Source: an aff. Roholtiella sp. LEGE 12411
GTDB lineage: Bacteria; Cyanobacteriota; Cyanobacteriia; Cyanobacteriales; Nostocaceae
Reading direction: 5' to 3'
Assembly: GCF_015206995.1 (NCBI RefSeq)
Contig: NZ_JADEXR010000038.1
Span: forward strand, 1-46,677
Length of the DNA: 46,677 nt
Positions 27,629 to 36,390 of this stretch are shown here, in pieces (within the stretch, counting starts at the first letter, position 1; each line of letters starts with the position of its first letter). The position numbers were made by a program, and so were the translations under genes. The notes under the pieces are model-generated. The model ran no database searches. It was not told the origin of the DNA and worked only from the letters and a program-made list of their open reading frames with translations.

Positions 27629-28351
27629 TTAAGCTTGGGTGTTTTCAGGTGGTTCAAACTTATAACCATAGCCTCGAACAGTTTTAATAAATTCAGGTAC
27701 GCTAGCATCGACTTCCATCTTCTTGCGAAGCTGACCAATATGCACATCAACCACCCGTCCATCTCCTACGTAGTCGCAACCCCAGATTTTTTGAATTAGC
27801 TGTGGGCGACTCCAAGCCTGACCAGGATGGCTTGCCAAAAAATGTAAGATATTAAATTCTAAGGCTGTTAAGGTGAGGGGTTTATCGTTAAGTGTTACCT
27901 CCCGACCTTCAGGGTTAATTGCTAACTGCTTGAAGATCAGACGTTGTGTTGGAGAGGGATTGATATAGCGTATACGCCTCAAAAGGGCTTCTACTCTAAC
28001 TTCTACCTCTGCAAGACTAAATGGTTTAGTTAGAAAATCATCGGCACCTGCGGCCAGAATTTTAATTTTATCAGCCTCGTCAGTCCGGCTAGTCAGTATC
28101 ATCACTAAAACATTAGTGCGACTCTGCATTTCTTGGCAGAGGCTATAGCCATTGGCATCTGGCAAATTCCAATCCAGAATTACTAGGGCCGGGTTAAATT
28201 GCTCAAACAATGAAAGGGCAGTCTTACCGTCTGCTGCGGACTCTATTTGATATTTCCGACTTAGAAAACGATAGACGAGATTTCTGACGCCGAAGTCATC
28301 ATCGACGATCATAATTTTGGGATTGGGAGTAGTGGCGGGAGACATAACCAT
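27629..28351 (-). CDS. OmpR/PhoB-family response regulator
   Basis: This 240-residue DNA-binding response regulator has an N-terminal receiver domain: the acidic pocket IMIVDDDFG, the phosphoacceptor Asp in LVILDWNLPDANG, the Thr-bearing strand ILTSR, and the Lys of FLTKPFS. A C-terminal winged-helix domain follows (LTALEFNILHFLASHPGQAW, GDGRVVDVHIGQLRKKM, then VRGYGYKF). The first Met or the Met two codons later could be the start. No sensor kinase gene is adjacent, so it is an orphan whose partner must be elsewhere. It resembles several cyanobacterial regulators, and I cannot assign it to RpaA, RpaB, NblR or another named one. Confidence 0.92.
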   Translation of the reverse strand: MVMSPATTPNPKIMIVDDDFGVRNLVYRFLSRKYQIESAADGKTALSLFEQFNPALVILDWNLPDANGYSLCQEMQSRTNVLVMILTSRTDEADKIKILAAGADDFLTKPFSLAEVEVRVEALLRRIRYINPSPTQRLIFKQLAINPEGREVTLNDKPLTLTALEFNILHFLASHPGQAWSRPQLIQKIWGCDYVGDGRVVDVHIGQLRKKMEVDASVPEFIKTVRGYGYKFEPPENTQA

Positions 28352-28742
28352 AATGCAGCCTACTTTTGATTTGGCGATTTGCTATTGCGGCAGCTTCGCT
28401 TTACGTGTTGCTGTTGAGAGTGTATTTACGCCCATCTCAATTGAGTATGAGCTGTGTAGTACTTGTGTACACCTAATTTTCCATGAAGTTTGTGAAAACT
28501 TCAGCCATCATAATGCTTACACAATGTATGATTATTGTATAATTTTGGTATATTTTTAGAATTAAGCAGTATAAACTTAACTCTACACACTTAAAAAAAG
28601 CTGTAAATAAACTAAATACTTTACTTTACTTTAACTAACGGGTGTGACTTTTAGAAAGAGCCTATGAGAATTTACCCACAACGCATCAATGCGTGGTTAA
28701 CTTCTTAAGCATATACGATACTACAAGTTTCAGACTGAGACT
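28352..28742. other. Divergent promoter region of the response regulator and the NACHT gene
   Basis: This 391-bp AT-rich region separates two divergent genes and should contain both promoters. No open frame with coding character, repeat or RNA was recognised. Confidence 0.5.
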
Positions 28743-31115
28743 ATGGCAAGCCAAGGACTGAGAGCGTCACCAGAAGGTATTAGAGCAGCAAAAACAGCTT
28801 TAATAGACAAGACTTGGAGTCAGCACAAATTAGCAGCAGCTTTAGGCATTACACGCCAACCAGTTTCTAAATTTTTCGCAGGTGAGTCAGTTTCTCGCAC
28901 TTGTTTTGTGCAAATTTGTCAACAACTAGGATTATCTTGGCAACAAGTTGCAGGCATACCTGAAAATGTAATATCGGAGGCAACTGCTAAAGTACAGTCT
29001 AACAAAGTAGATGTGGATGCATTAGTGCGGGAAATTCGCCAAAAACGTCAAGGCAAAATTCAAGACCAGTGCGGTACTTTGCAAATGTTAGATATTGCCC
29101 ACACAGTGAAATTGACGGACATTTACACTGATATCAATGTTTTAGAGAAAATAAACAGCCAGCAATGGCGAGAGATTTCTGATTTGTTGAAAGACTTCAA
29201 ATCTGAATCTAACTTTAACCGACTCGGAGGATATAAGCATCAGAAAAGATTAGGAGGATTAGAAGCTGTATTACAGTACTCGAAACTGATGGTGCTAGGC
29301 AAACCAGGGTCAGGTAAAACTACATTTTTACAATATCTAGCGATTGAGTGTAACAAAGGTGAGTTTCAGCCAAATCGTATAGTAATTTTTATCAGTATAA
29401 AAGAATTTATTGAAGATACTAAAGGTGAGAGTGAATTCAATCTATTTAACTACATTAGCCAAGAATTTATCAGCTGTGGTATTAAAGAAGAAACTACAAA
29501 CCTTTTTACTCAGGGCAAGCTGCTGATTTTGCTAGATGGATTAGATGAAATTCCATCAAAAAATGCAGATAAAGTTAGAATAGAAATTCGCAGATTTGCT
29601 CAGATTTTTTACAGAAATCAGTTTGTTATTAGCTGTCGAGTTGCTGCCCAACAATATAGATTTCCGGGTTTTAGCGAAGTTGAAGTAGCAGACTTTGATT
29701 ATACTCAAGTTGAAGTTTATGCCAAAAACTGGTTTGTTGCAGTAGCTCGTAAATCTAGGGAAGATGGGGAAGCTTTAGGAAATTTATTTATTAATCAACT
29801 CAATCTGCCAGAAAATCAGCATATCCGGGAATTGGCAGTCACACCAATACTACTCCATTTAATCTGTCTAGTATTCCATGTGAAAGAGGAATTTCCATCT
29901 AATCCAGCTAAGCTATATGAGCAAGCACTAAATATTTTGTTGGTTAGATGGGATGAAATAAGAGGCATTAAACGCGATCGCATCACTTATAATTTAACTT
30001 TGGCAAGCAAGAAAAACCTGCTTTTTCAGCTTGCTGCTATCAACTTTGAGCAAGGAAATTACTTTTTTGAAAAAGAAAAAACACAACAACTGATCGCTGA
30101 ATTACACGCATCAGGAGACATTAATTTAGAGGTAAGCCAGTTTCAGATAGATAGTGAGGAACTGCTAAAAGCAATTGAGGCACAAGATGGCTTATTAGTA
30201 GAAAGGGCACGAGGAATCTACTCATTTTCTCATTTAACATTTCAAGAGTATTTTACTGCTAGAAAAATTGTAGAAGCTTCTCAATTAGAAACTTTGCTTA
30301 ATCTAGTTAATCATATTACTGAAAAACGCTGGCATGATATATTTTTGCTAACTGTTAATATCTTAGCCAATGCTGATGAAGTGCTACAGTTAATGAAGCA
30401 AAAGATTGATTTGCTATTGGCTGGCGATGAAAAATTGCAGTATTTTCTTACCTGGCTACATCAAAAATCTAGTTCTGTCTTTACTCATTACAAAGCAGTA
30501 GCTGTCCGTGCCTTTTACCTGGTTTGTGTTGAGCGAAGCTCTCGCCATAGATATCGCGCTTTCGCTCATACTCCTGGTTATAACCTTGAGTACGCCCTTG
30601 TTGGTAACATCGCCTTTGACCCTGATCTTGCTCTTGATGAGTTTTTATCTAGTACTGTTGCTTGTATGAACGAGCTAGACTTTGCCTTTGAACATCCCCT
30701 CAATGATGCCCTGGCCCTAGATCATGCTCATGCCCTTACCATTGCCTTTGACGAAGCTGTTGACCTTGTTATTGAGCCTGAATTAAAGCAAGTGCTACAA
30801 AAACTCAAAAAACAACTGCCATATATAGATAGTGATCAAAATAAATTTAGGGACTGGTGGCAAGCTAAAGGTCAAAGCTGGGGTGAGCAATTAAGAAACG
30901 TGCTAATTAAGCATCGCAATATTGGTCACAATTGGCAGTTCAATGAACAGCAAAAAGAATTACTTCAGCAATATTACGATGCCAACAAATTGCTGGTAGA
31001 TTGCCTAAATAGCGCTTTTTTTGTAAGCTCAGCAGTGCGACAGAAGATTGAGGAGACATTATTGTTAGCGATCGCTGATATTGAAAATGTGAGTATTTCT
31101 TGTGGTCAAGGCTGA
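28743..31115 (+). CDS. HTH-NACHT NTPase
   Basis: The 790-residue protein starts with an XRE-like helix-turn-helix (WSQHKLAAALGITRQPVSKF, residues 25-70). A NACHT NTPase domain follows, with Walker A MVLGKPGSGKTTFLQYL near residue 185 and Walker B LLILLDGLDEIP near residue 260. Further NACHT-type motifs include FVISCR (sensor 1-like) and the YSFSHLTFQEYFTA motif, characteristic of NACHT winged-helix regions. The C-terminal part includes a stretch of alternating Ala, Asp and Leu (DPDLALDE, NDALALDHAHALTIAFDEA) near 30590-30770, followed by a helical end similar to NACHT C-terminal helical domains. Bacterial NACHT proteins have been shown to include anti-phage immune proteins; an HTH-first layout also occurs. 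No separate effector domain is visible. It seems monocistronic. Confidence 0.9.
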   Translation: MASQGLRASPEGIRAAKTALIDKTWSQHKLAAALGITRQPVSKFFAGESVSRTCFVQICQQLGLSWQQVAGIPENVISEATAKVQSNKVDVDALVREIRQKRQGKIQDQCGTLQMLDIAHTVKLTDIYTDINVLEKINSQQWREISDLLKDFKSESNFNRLGGYKHQKRLGGLEAVLQYSKLMVLGKPGSGKTTFLQYLAIECNKGEFQPNRIVIFISIKEFIEDTKGESEFNLFNYISQEFISCGIKEETTNLFTQGKLLILLDGLDEIPSKNADKVRIEIRRFAQIFYRNQFVISCRVAAQQYRFPGFSEVEVADFDYTQVEVYAKNWFVAVARKSREDGEALGNLFINQLNLPENQHIRELAVTPILLHLICLVFHVKEEFPSNPAKLYEQALNILLVRWDEIRGIKRDRITYNLTLASKKNLLFQLAAINFEQGNYFFEKEKTQQLIAELHASGDINLEVSQFQIDSEELLKAIEAQDGLLVERARGIYSFSHLTFQEYFTARKIVEASQLETLLNLVNHITEKRWHDIFLLTVNILANADEVLQLMKQKIDLLLAGDEKLQYFLTWLHQKSSSVFTHYKAVAVRAFYLVCVERSSRHRYRAFAHTPGYNLEYALVGNIAFDPDLALDEFLSSTVACMNELDFAFEHPLNDALALDHAHALTIAFDEAVDLVIEPELKQVLQKLKKQLPYIDSDQNKFRDWWQAKGQSWGEQLRNVLIKHRNIGHNWQFNEQQKELLQQYYDANKLLVDCLNSAFFVSSAVRQKIEETLLLAIADIENVSISCGQG

Positions 31116-31395
31116 TAATTGACGACACTGATAATTTTTATTTCTGGGGATCAAGTCTTAACTGAACTATATTGAGTGAGTTTTAGAGCTTAAATTTATT
31201 CAAGTTGATTGATCCAAAATATTAGATTTTTTGCAATATGTATTGATTATATTTAAAACTCATTAATTAGTAAGAATTATTTAGATAAGTCCGTCTATCT
31301 GAAGAGGGAGATTAAGAAGATTCACACCAGAGAAAGAGCAATTAAGTTTGTCTAGTTCGTTAAATTGCTATTACCGTAATTAGCAAACGATAATC

Positions 31396-32040
31396 ATGGA
31401 TAAAAATTTAGTAGGTGGGATTATTCCTCCACAACCACCCATAGAAGCACAATCTGACGTTCATGCACTAAAATCACGTCTAGAATGGGGCGAACCAGCT
31501 TTTACAATATTGGATGTGCGCGATCGCATGACCTATAATGAGGGTCACATCATGGGAGCAATGCCGATGCCCATAGATCAATTAGAAGAACGCGCAGTAT
31601 CTTCTTTAGATAAAAGCCGTGATATCTATGTTTACGGCGCAAATGAAGAACAAAGTGCCCAAGCAGCACAAATACTTCGCTCTGCTAAGTTTGTACATGT
31701 ATCTGAACTTAAAGGTGGTCTTGGTGCATGGAAGGCAATCGGTGGCCCAACAGAAGGCATTATTGAATCCAGAACCCCCGCAGGCGCAGATGAATATAAT
31801 GTGGTATCTCGGATGCAAAATCACTTAGAAAATCAGCCAAAGGGAGGCACTAGCCCGACGCAAGGCATTCAAAAAGCAGCCAGTAACCTTAAAGAAGACA
31901 TTCAAGAGGGAGCCAGTAACCTTAAAGAAGGCATTCAAGAAGGAGCCAGTAACCTCAAGGAAGGCATTCAAAAAGGAGTTAGTAACGTGAAGGAAGACAT
32001 TAGTGAGTCTCAGGCAAAAAATAACCCAGAAAATCATTAA
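31396..32040 (+). CDS. Rhodanese-fold protein without catalytic Cys, with LEA-like 11-residue repeats
   Basis: The 214-residue protein has an N-terminal rhodanese-like domain, about residues 20-118: FTILDVRDRMTYNEGHI, MGAMPMPIDQLEER and LKGGLGAWKAIGGP are all typical. The active-site loop, where CxxGxR is expected, reads VYGANEEQSAQ near residue 80; the Cys is replaced, so sulphur transfer is not expected. The C-terminal part (residues 155-205) consists of four 11-residue repeats of the form ASNLKEGIQEG, amphipathic and similar in period to group 3 LEA proteins. They are encoded by 33-bp tandem repeats. There is no signal peptide. The role is unknown; a membrane- or protein-binding stress role is a guess. 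Confidence 0.8.
   Translation: MDKNLVGGIIPPQPPIEAQSDVHALKSRLEWGEPAFTILDVRDRMTYNEGHIMGAMPMPIDQLEERAVSSLDKSRDIYVYGANEEQSAQAAQILRSAKFVHVSELKGGLGAWKAIGGPTEGIIESRTPAGADEYNVVSRMQNHLENQPKGGTSPTQGIQKAASNLKEDIQEGASNLKEGIQEGASNLKEGIQKGVSNVKEDISESQAKNNPENH
31865..32000. repeat. 33-bp tandem repeat in the rhodanese-fold gene
   Basis: About four consecutive units contain GCCAGTAACCTTAAAGAAG followed by a GCATTCAAGAAGGA-type half, encoding the 11-residue repeats. The second and third units are nearly identical, consistent with recent duplication. Confidence 0.85.
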
Positions 32041-32213
32041 TAAAAAGGCATAGCTTCTTGTGGCGAAGCCTTACGGTTTTATCCTCCGCACACAGTTAAT
32101 GATTTGTGTGCCTGGAATCAAGGGGGGTCAGATTTCCCACTTGATTCCTCCTCCTTTATGCCTCCACCTTGCTTATAGTTGTTCAATCTTGAATGTTGAC
32201 TAGTTTGATTAAT
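32041..32213. terminator. Terminator-like inverted repeat after the rhodanese-fold gene
   Basis: At 32114-32148 a 9-bp perfect stem (GGAATCAAG / CTTGATTCC) encloses a 17-base loop, about 75 bases after the stop codon. It is followed by a pyrimidine-rich, not strictly T-rich, stretch. It is a weak candidate for a terminator. Confidence 0.4.
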
Positions 32214-32365
32214 TAGAACTTACGCATTGACAAGAAATACCAAATATGAACCAAGTAAGGGCACAGCATGGTCTATTGACCATCGCAGGATAATTAAGAA
32301 AAGCCCGAAACAACCTATTTTAGTTAATTCACATTACGATGCATTTGTACAGTGCGTAAGTCTTA
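32214..32365. mobile_element. MITE-like element, family 2, copy 2
   Basis: This 152-bp element is the second copy of the family seen at 23078-23256, in the opposite orientation. Its left end (TTAGAACTTACGCATTGACA) matches the right end of copy 1, and its right end (reverse complement AAGACTTACGCACTGTACAA) matches the left end of copy 1. Ends are TA. Its right end touches the stop codon of the RNase D-like gene. Confidence 0.75.
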
Positions 32366-32995
32366 TTAATGTTCAAATAAATCCTTAAATTGTAATAAAT
32401 CTAAAGAAATTATCGTCGGTAAAAAACTAAAGCATTCTTGAGCAAGTTGCCAACGTTCTTCTCGTTTAAGCATTTCTATTAGCTTTTGCTGCACATTGAG
32501 TAAGTAGCGCACATCATTAGCTGCATAACTTAGTTGAGCTTCAGATAAATTAGTAGCATTACCCCAATCAGAACTTTGAGCACTTTTATCTAGTTCTACT
32601 TTTTCTAATTCTTGCACCACATCTTTGAGTCCGTGGCGATTAGTGTAAGTACGGGCTAGTTTACTGGCAATCTTGGTGCAAAAAACAGGCTGAACCTGAA
32701 TTCCGAGATTGTATCGCAAGGTAGCAAGGTCAAAACGAGCAAAGTGAAACACTTTCTGGATATTAGCTGCTTCCAAGAGCTTTTTTAAATTTGGGGCGTC
32801 AGCTTGTCCTTTAGCTATGCGGATTGCAGTTACTTTGCCTTCGGGGTTGCATAGCTGCACAAGACATAAGCGATCGCGCATTGGCAATAATCCCATGGTT
32901 TCTGTATCTACTGCGATCGCTACAGATTCTAAATACTGTCCAAGAGCGGTGTCACTAAGATCGCGATCGCTAACCTGAAAATCTTGTAATGTCAT
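32366..32995 (-). CDS. RNase D-like 3'-5' exonuclease
   Basis: The 209-residue protein is a DEDDy-type exonuclease domain: Exo I VDTETMGLLP with Asp and Glu, Exo II HFARFDLATL with Asp, and Exo III YAANDVRYL with Tyr and Asp. The C-terminal HRDC domains of enterobacterial RNase D are absent, as in the short cyanobacterial form. The function is probably trimming of tRNA or other RNA 3' ends, inferred from the family. The last codons (…DLFEH, then TAA) end exactly at the right boundary of a MITE-like element, which may have replaced the original 3' end or terminator. The ATG at 32995 gives the usual start. Confidence 0.88.
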   Translation of the reverse strand: MTLQDFQVSDRDLSDTALGQYLESVAIAVDTETMGLLPMRDRLCLVQLCNPEGKVTAIRIAKGQADAPNLKKLLEAANIQKVFHFARFDLATLRYNLGIQVQPVFCTKIASKLARTYTNRHGLKDVVQELEKVELDKSAQSSDWGNATNLSEAQLSYAANDVRYLLNVQQKLIEMLKREERWQLAQECFSFLPTIISLDLLQFKDLFEH

Positions 32996-33081
32996 GAATC
33001 ACTCGATAATAAATGCAGTGTCCATCAGAAAAAAATCTTAGACACTACATTATTATTGTGCAAAAAAATCAGAAATTAAAT

Positions 33082-33630
33082 CTATTTGGCGTGAACGAAA
33101 ATTTGGGTAAGATAGACTTCGCCTTGCTTATTCGCAGCAACACCAACCCCTGTAAAGTTGTAATTTCCTTTAAGATTCTTCAGATGTCCCGGACTATTAA
33201 CCCAACCAATCACAGCTTCAGCAGCAGGGTTGCTATATCCCTGATTGAAAGCGACATTTTCAGCCGCACTATTGTAAATAAGAGGGATAGCTTTGACTCG
33301 CCGTTCAAATCCATGATGGCTAAACGGAACTCTCCCCTTGGCCATATTTTGACTATGAATCCTTGCCTGTTTAGTGATATTTGCATTTAGGATCAATTTT
33401 GATAGACCTTTAGAAGCTCGATATCGATTAATTTGGTCAAAAACTGATTTTTCTAGAGCAGTAGTTTTAAAAGTAGTAGTTGATAATGCAACTTGACTGG
33501 AAAGAAGTGACAACGGCTGATTATTAGTCGATTGGTTACTAGAAGTATGACCTGGTATAGGAGTGGTCGTTAATCCACTAGTAAGGACAAGCGTACTTAA
33601 AGCGATGCCAAAAGCAGTTTGTCGGAACAT
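33082..33630 (-). CDS. Secreted CAP-domain (SCP/PR1-like) protein, copy 1
   Basis: The 182-residue protein has an N-terminal signal peptide (FRQTAFGIALSTLVLTSGL) and a linker, then a CAP domain with FDQINRYRASKGLSKL, HSQNMAKGRVPFSHHGF, SAAENVAFNQGYSNP, and WVNSPGHLKNLKGNYNFTGV near the end. The histidine and glutamate pair in the cavity (PFSHHGF, ENVA, GHLKN) is retained. In bacteria CAP proteins of this type are secreted, and their biochemical activity is uncertain (protease-like or lipid-binding roles have been proposed). A paralogue lies 311 bases upstream on the same strand. The two probably arose by tandem duplication and are not necessarily cotranscribed. Confidence 0.88.
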   Translation of the reverse strand: MFRQTAFGIALSTLVLTSGLTTTPIPGHTSSNQSTNNQPLSLLSSQVALSTTTFKTTALEKSVFDQINRYRASKGLSKLILNANITKQARIHSQNMAKGRVPFSHHGFERRVKAIPLIYNSAAENVAFNQGYSNPAAEAVIGWVNSPGHLKNLKGNYNFTGVGVAANKQGEVYLTQIFVHAK

Positions 33631-33941
33631 GGAGAATTAGGTAAGGTTGTAGAGATGTAAGACTTATACTCTATCTTATTGTTCTTAAGATATATGCCAG
33701 GATACTGTTAAGAATTCAGGAACTTAGAAACTCTTTGCACATCCTTCATAGAAAATACAAATTCTCATTTCTAATTGTCAATCTTGAGATCAGTCATCTT
33801 CATGATAGTTACGTTCACTTTTGCTAAGAATCTAACATTTTCATGAATTACTAGAAAAATAATATAGTATCAATTAGATAAATGTTATTGATACTACATT
33901 ATTCATCATAAACTTTAGGTTTTTTCCTAAATCATGCAAAA
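33631..33941. other. Spacer between the two CAP-domain genes
   Basis: It contains the promoter of the downstream CAP gene. A 9-bp inverted repeat with a 12-base loop (AGTATCAAT / ATTGATACT, 33866-33895) follows the 33942 stop by about 50 bases and could terminate the upstream gene; the following T-run is imperfect. No coding frame seen. Confidence 0.4.
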
Positions 33942-34472
33942 CTACACGCGAAGGAAAATTTGCGTCACGTAAATTTTGCCGTTGGGACCGCTAGCAACAC
34001 CAATCCCCGTTAGATTGTAATTTCCTCTGATGTTGGCAAGATGCCCTGGACTTTGGAGCCAGCTTTGAACAGCTTGCTTAGCAGGATCACTATATCCCTG
34101 GTTGTAAGCGACATTTTCACCAGCGGATATGTAGGGAATACCAATCGCTTGAACTCGCTGTTTAAATCCGCTATGTCCAAATGGGACTCTACCGCTTGCC
34201 ATGTTCTGACTGTGAATCTTTGCTTGATTGTCGGCGGCAGAATTTTTTAACAACACTGGCAGATTTTGGGAACCTCTGTAGTTATTAATTTGCTGGAAAA
34301 CTGATTGCTCTATAGTAGTGGTGTTAATGCTAGATTGTGCAATGATTTGACGATTACGACTTGATACATCTGAAGACTTGGGGGTAGGAGTTTGATTTGG
34401 CACAGAAATAGCGATCGCTCCACTGCTGAGAACAAGAGTCCCTACAATGCCATAGATTAGTGTTCGGCTCAT
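33942..34472 (-). CDS. Secreted CAP-domain (SCP/PR1-like) protein, copy 2
   Basis: This 176-residue protein closely resembles the 182-residue neighbour. After a signal peptide (SRTLIYGIVGTLVLSSGAIA) and linker it has FQQINNYRGSQNLPVLL, HSQNMASGRVPFGHSGF, SAGENVAYNQGYSDP and WLQSPGHLANIRGNYNLTGI. The CAP core is complete. The presumed cavity His in SGF and GHLAN positions are kept. It is upstream of copy 1 on the same strand. The two differ enough to be an older duplication. Confidence 0.88.
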   Translation of the reverse strand: MSRTLIYGIVGTLVLSSGAIAISVPNQTPTPKSSDVSSRNRQIIAQSSINTTTIEQSVFQQINNYRGSQNLPVLLKNSAADNQAKIHSQNMASGRVPFGHSGFKQRVQAIGIPYISAGENVAYNQGYSDPAKQAVQSWLQSPGHLANIRGNYNLTGIGVASGPNGKIYVTQIFLRV

Positions 34473-34921
34473 GTGCTAAAAGTAAATTTTGAAATCATCT
34501 AAGCACACTACTGTCCATTGAACAACTTATATACACGCTTATATATCTCCTACTAATGCTGTACATACAGAGGAATAAGTAAAGCTGAGAGGTTTGCAAA
34601 ATTTGTTAGCTCCACAGTAATTCCTGACAAGTGGCTAAGTAACAAAGTCGATTTTTAAACGCATAGGTAAAAGCCGAGTAACGAACATAATAAATATTTT
34701 TAATTAGGTGGAATATAGGAATATTATCAGGGCGCATAAATCTTTTTACCCTACAGCGTGTTTGACCCAAAAGAAAACCACTATAGCTATAATAATTTTG
34801 GATTTTCATAGTTCAACACTTCTAAGACACTTCGCAAGAATAAGTTAAACAAATTCTAGTGAGAATGTATCTTTAGAGATAATTGTTTGGCTGAAATATT
34901 CAACTTATGTTCATCTAAAGT
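34473..34921. other. Intergenic region between the trpB operon end and the CAP gene
   Basis: The 449-bp AT-rich region should contain the promoter of CAP copy 2. A 67-residue minus-strand frame at 34606-34809 lacks convincing coding character. No repeat or RNA was recognised. Confidence 0.5.
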
Positions 34922-35200
34922 CTAAGGAATGTTCAACTGCTCCTGCAACACGCGCAGTACCCGCGCAATATATTCTGCACGCCAATGTTCACGTTCCTTG
35001 ACTACTTCTTCATCTGGCTCGTAAGCGTCAATCTCAGTAGCAGATAAAATACCTTTAGCTGCGAGCAAACATTCAATGGTATCCAACCGATCATGCAGGA
35101 CGGATACCTCACCTGTTAAAGCCATAACGATCGCCAGGAGCTTATCAATTTGCGGGTCATCTAAGTAAACAGGTCGTTTACCTTTGGCTGTCTTCAACAT
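34922..35200 (-). CDS. Hypothetical small protein, third gene of the trpB operon
   Basis: The 92-residue protein has a basic start (MLKTAKGKRPVYLDDPQI), a helical middle (ALTGEVSVLHDRLDTIECLL) and an acidic-to-basic tail (EPDEEVVKEREHWRAEY). There is no signal peptide or membrane segment and I recognise no family. It starts 15 bases after the stop of the methyltransferase gene on the same strand, so it is almost surely cotranscribed with it. It may be an accessory or small partner of the methyltransferase. Confidence 0.65.
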   Translation of the reverse strand: MLKTAKGKRPVYLDDPQIDKLLAIVMALTGEVSVLHDRLDTIECLLAAKGILSATEIDAYEPDEEVVKEREHWRAEYIARVLRVLQEQLNIP

Positions 35201-35215
35201 CCCAACTACCTCTGT

Positions 35216-36358
35216 TTACTTAGTTGCTGCAACTACAAACCAAGTACCCCGACTGCTTGAATTGTCATTGGCTACTTTTGCTTTCCATGCCCCATTAGGC
35301 ACAAACTTCTCAAATACTTTATCTGCTGCAAAACCAGCTTCAGCAGCTAGCGCCACCAAATCCAGATCGCGCACAGCACTCCAAAATGGTTCGTTATTGT
35401 TAACAGTTTCCCCATCGTACATGAACTGGCTATAAGCATCCATGTGATGGTACAAAGGTGCTTCAACATGGAGCATCATCCCGCCGGGAGCTAGTAGACG
35501 ATAACACTCTTGCATCACCTTGCGAACAACTGGCGGAGGAATTTCATGCAACAAAATGTGGGAAACCACCAAGTCAAATGATTCATCTGGAAAGTTGGTG
35601 TGTTCAGCATTTTGCTGTGAAAAGTGTACCCGCTTACCCAAGACTTCTGCTCGTGCATGAGCATAACGCAGCATTGGTGCGCCAATATCTACAGCATGAA
35701 TTTCTGCATCTGGATAACCATCTACGTAGGGTAATGTGCTATTGCCGATAGAACATCCCATATCGAGAATTTTTTGGGGTCGAAAGTCCGGATACTCTGG
35801 TATAAGGTAGTTTCGGACTATAGACAGTCCTATGTCATCGTTAAGTGGCCCCAACCAACCGAGTCCATAAACATAAACTCCGCGATCGTAGGTTGCACCC
35901 GCAGCTACATCATCAATTGTAAATTCACTGTGATATCCTCCAGGCATACAGTGAATGTCTACAGCCTTTTGATAAATGGGTATTTGAAAATTGGGGTCGA
36001 GTTTTAAAGTACCCAGTTCACCACCCTTGTCTTTGGCACGCTCGATCAAGTCTGGTAGATGTCTGTCCACACTTGCGTTGACAGATTCCCACAACATTTC
36101 CTGGTTAATCCGCTTGAGGGCATTTAACCAGCGGTAGTGGGGTTCGTGCTGCATCACTTCCCGAATTTCATAACGGTTCTGGGGAGGACGCTGATGTTCT
36201 TGTTCAAACTTAGGTTTGACTCGTTTTTCATAAACTACTTTATTCCCAGGAAGAAGATTCTTGAAAATGTGCATTCTCAGACTTTGGACAAAGTTTTGGC
36301 GTGCCAACTCGTCGTGAGTGGGTTGCGGTAGCATTGCATGTTGTAATTGTTGATCCAT
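35216..36358 (-). CDS. Class I SAM-dependent methyltransferase
   Basis: The 380-residue protein has a Rossmann-type methyltransferase domain in its second half: motif I KILDMGCSIGNSTLPYV near residue 198, the acidic loop EIHAVDIGAPMLRYAHARAE, and post-motifs FDLVVSHILLHEIPPPVV and YRLLAPGGMMLHVEAPL. The N-terminal 190 residues are of unknown fold, and this long leader distinguishes it from the smallest methyltransferases. Its start is 32 bases after the stop of trpB and its end is 15 bases before the 92-residue gene, so the three form an operon. The substrate is unknown; the trpB linkage raises the possibility of an indole- or tryptophan-derived molecule, which is only a guess. Confidence 0.85.
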   Translation of the reverse strand: MDQQLQHAMLPQPTHDELARQNFVQSLRMHIFKNLLPGNKVVYEKRVKPKFEQEHQRPPQNRYEIREVMQHEPHYRWLNALKRINQEMLWESVNASVDRHLPDLIERAKDKGGELGTLKLDPNFQIPIYQKAVDIHCMPGGYHSEFTIDDVAAGATYDRGVYVYGLGWLGPLNDDIGLSIVRNYLIPEYPDFRPQKILDMGCSIGNSTLPYVDGYPDAEIHAVDIGAPMLRYAHARAEVLGKRVHFSQQNAEHTNFPDESFDLVVSHILLHEIPPPVVRKVMQECYRLLAPGGMMLHVEAPLYHHMDAYSQFMYDGETVNNNEPFWSAVRDLDLVALAAEAGFAADKVFEKFVPNGAWKAKVANDNSSSRGTWFVVAATK

Positions 36359-36390
36359 CTATAGTTTCATCTCCGAATTTTTACGTGTAT

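Noticed and set aside
34606-34809. A 67-residue minus-strand frame between the CAP genes and the trpB operon
   Set aside because: There is no clear ribosome-binding site, no family resemblance, and the composition is like the surrounding AT-rich spacer.
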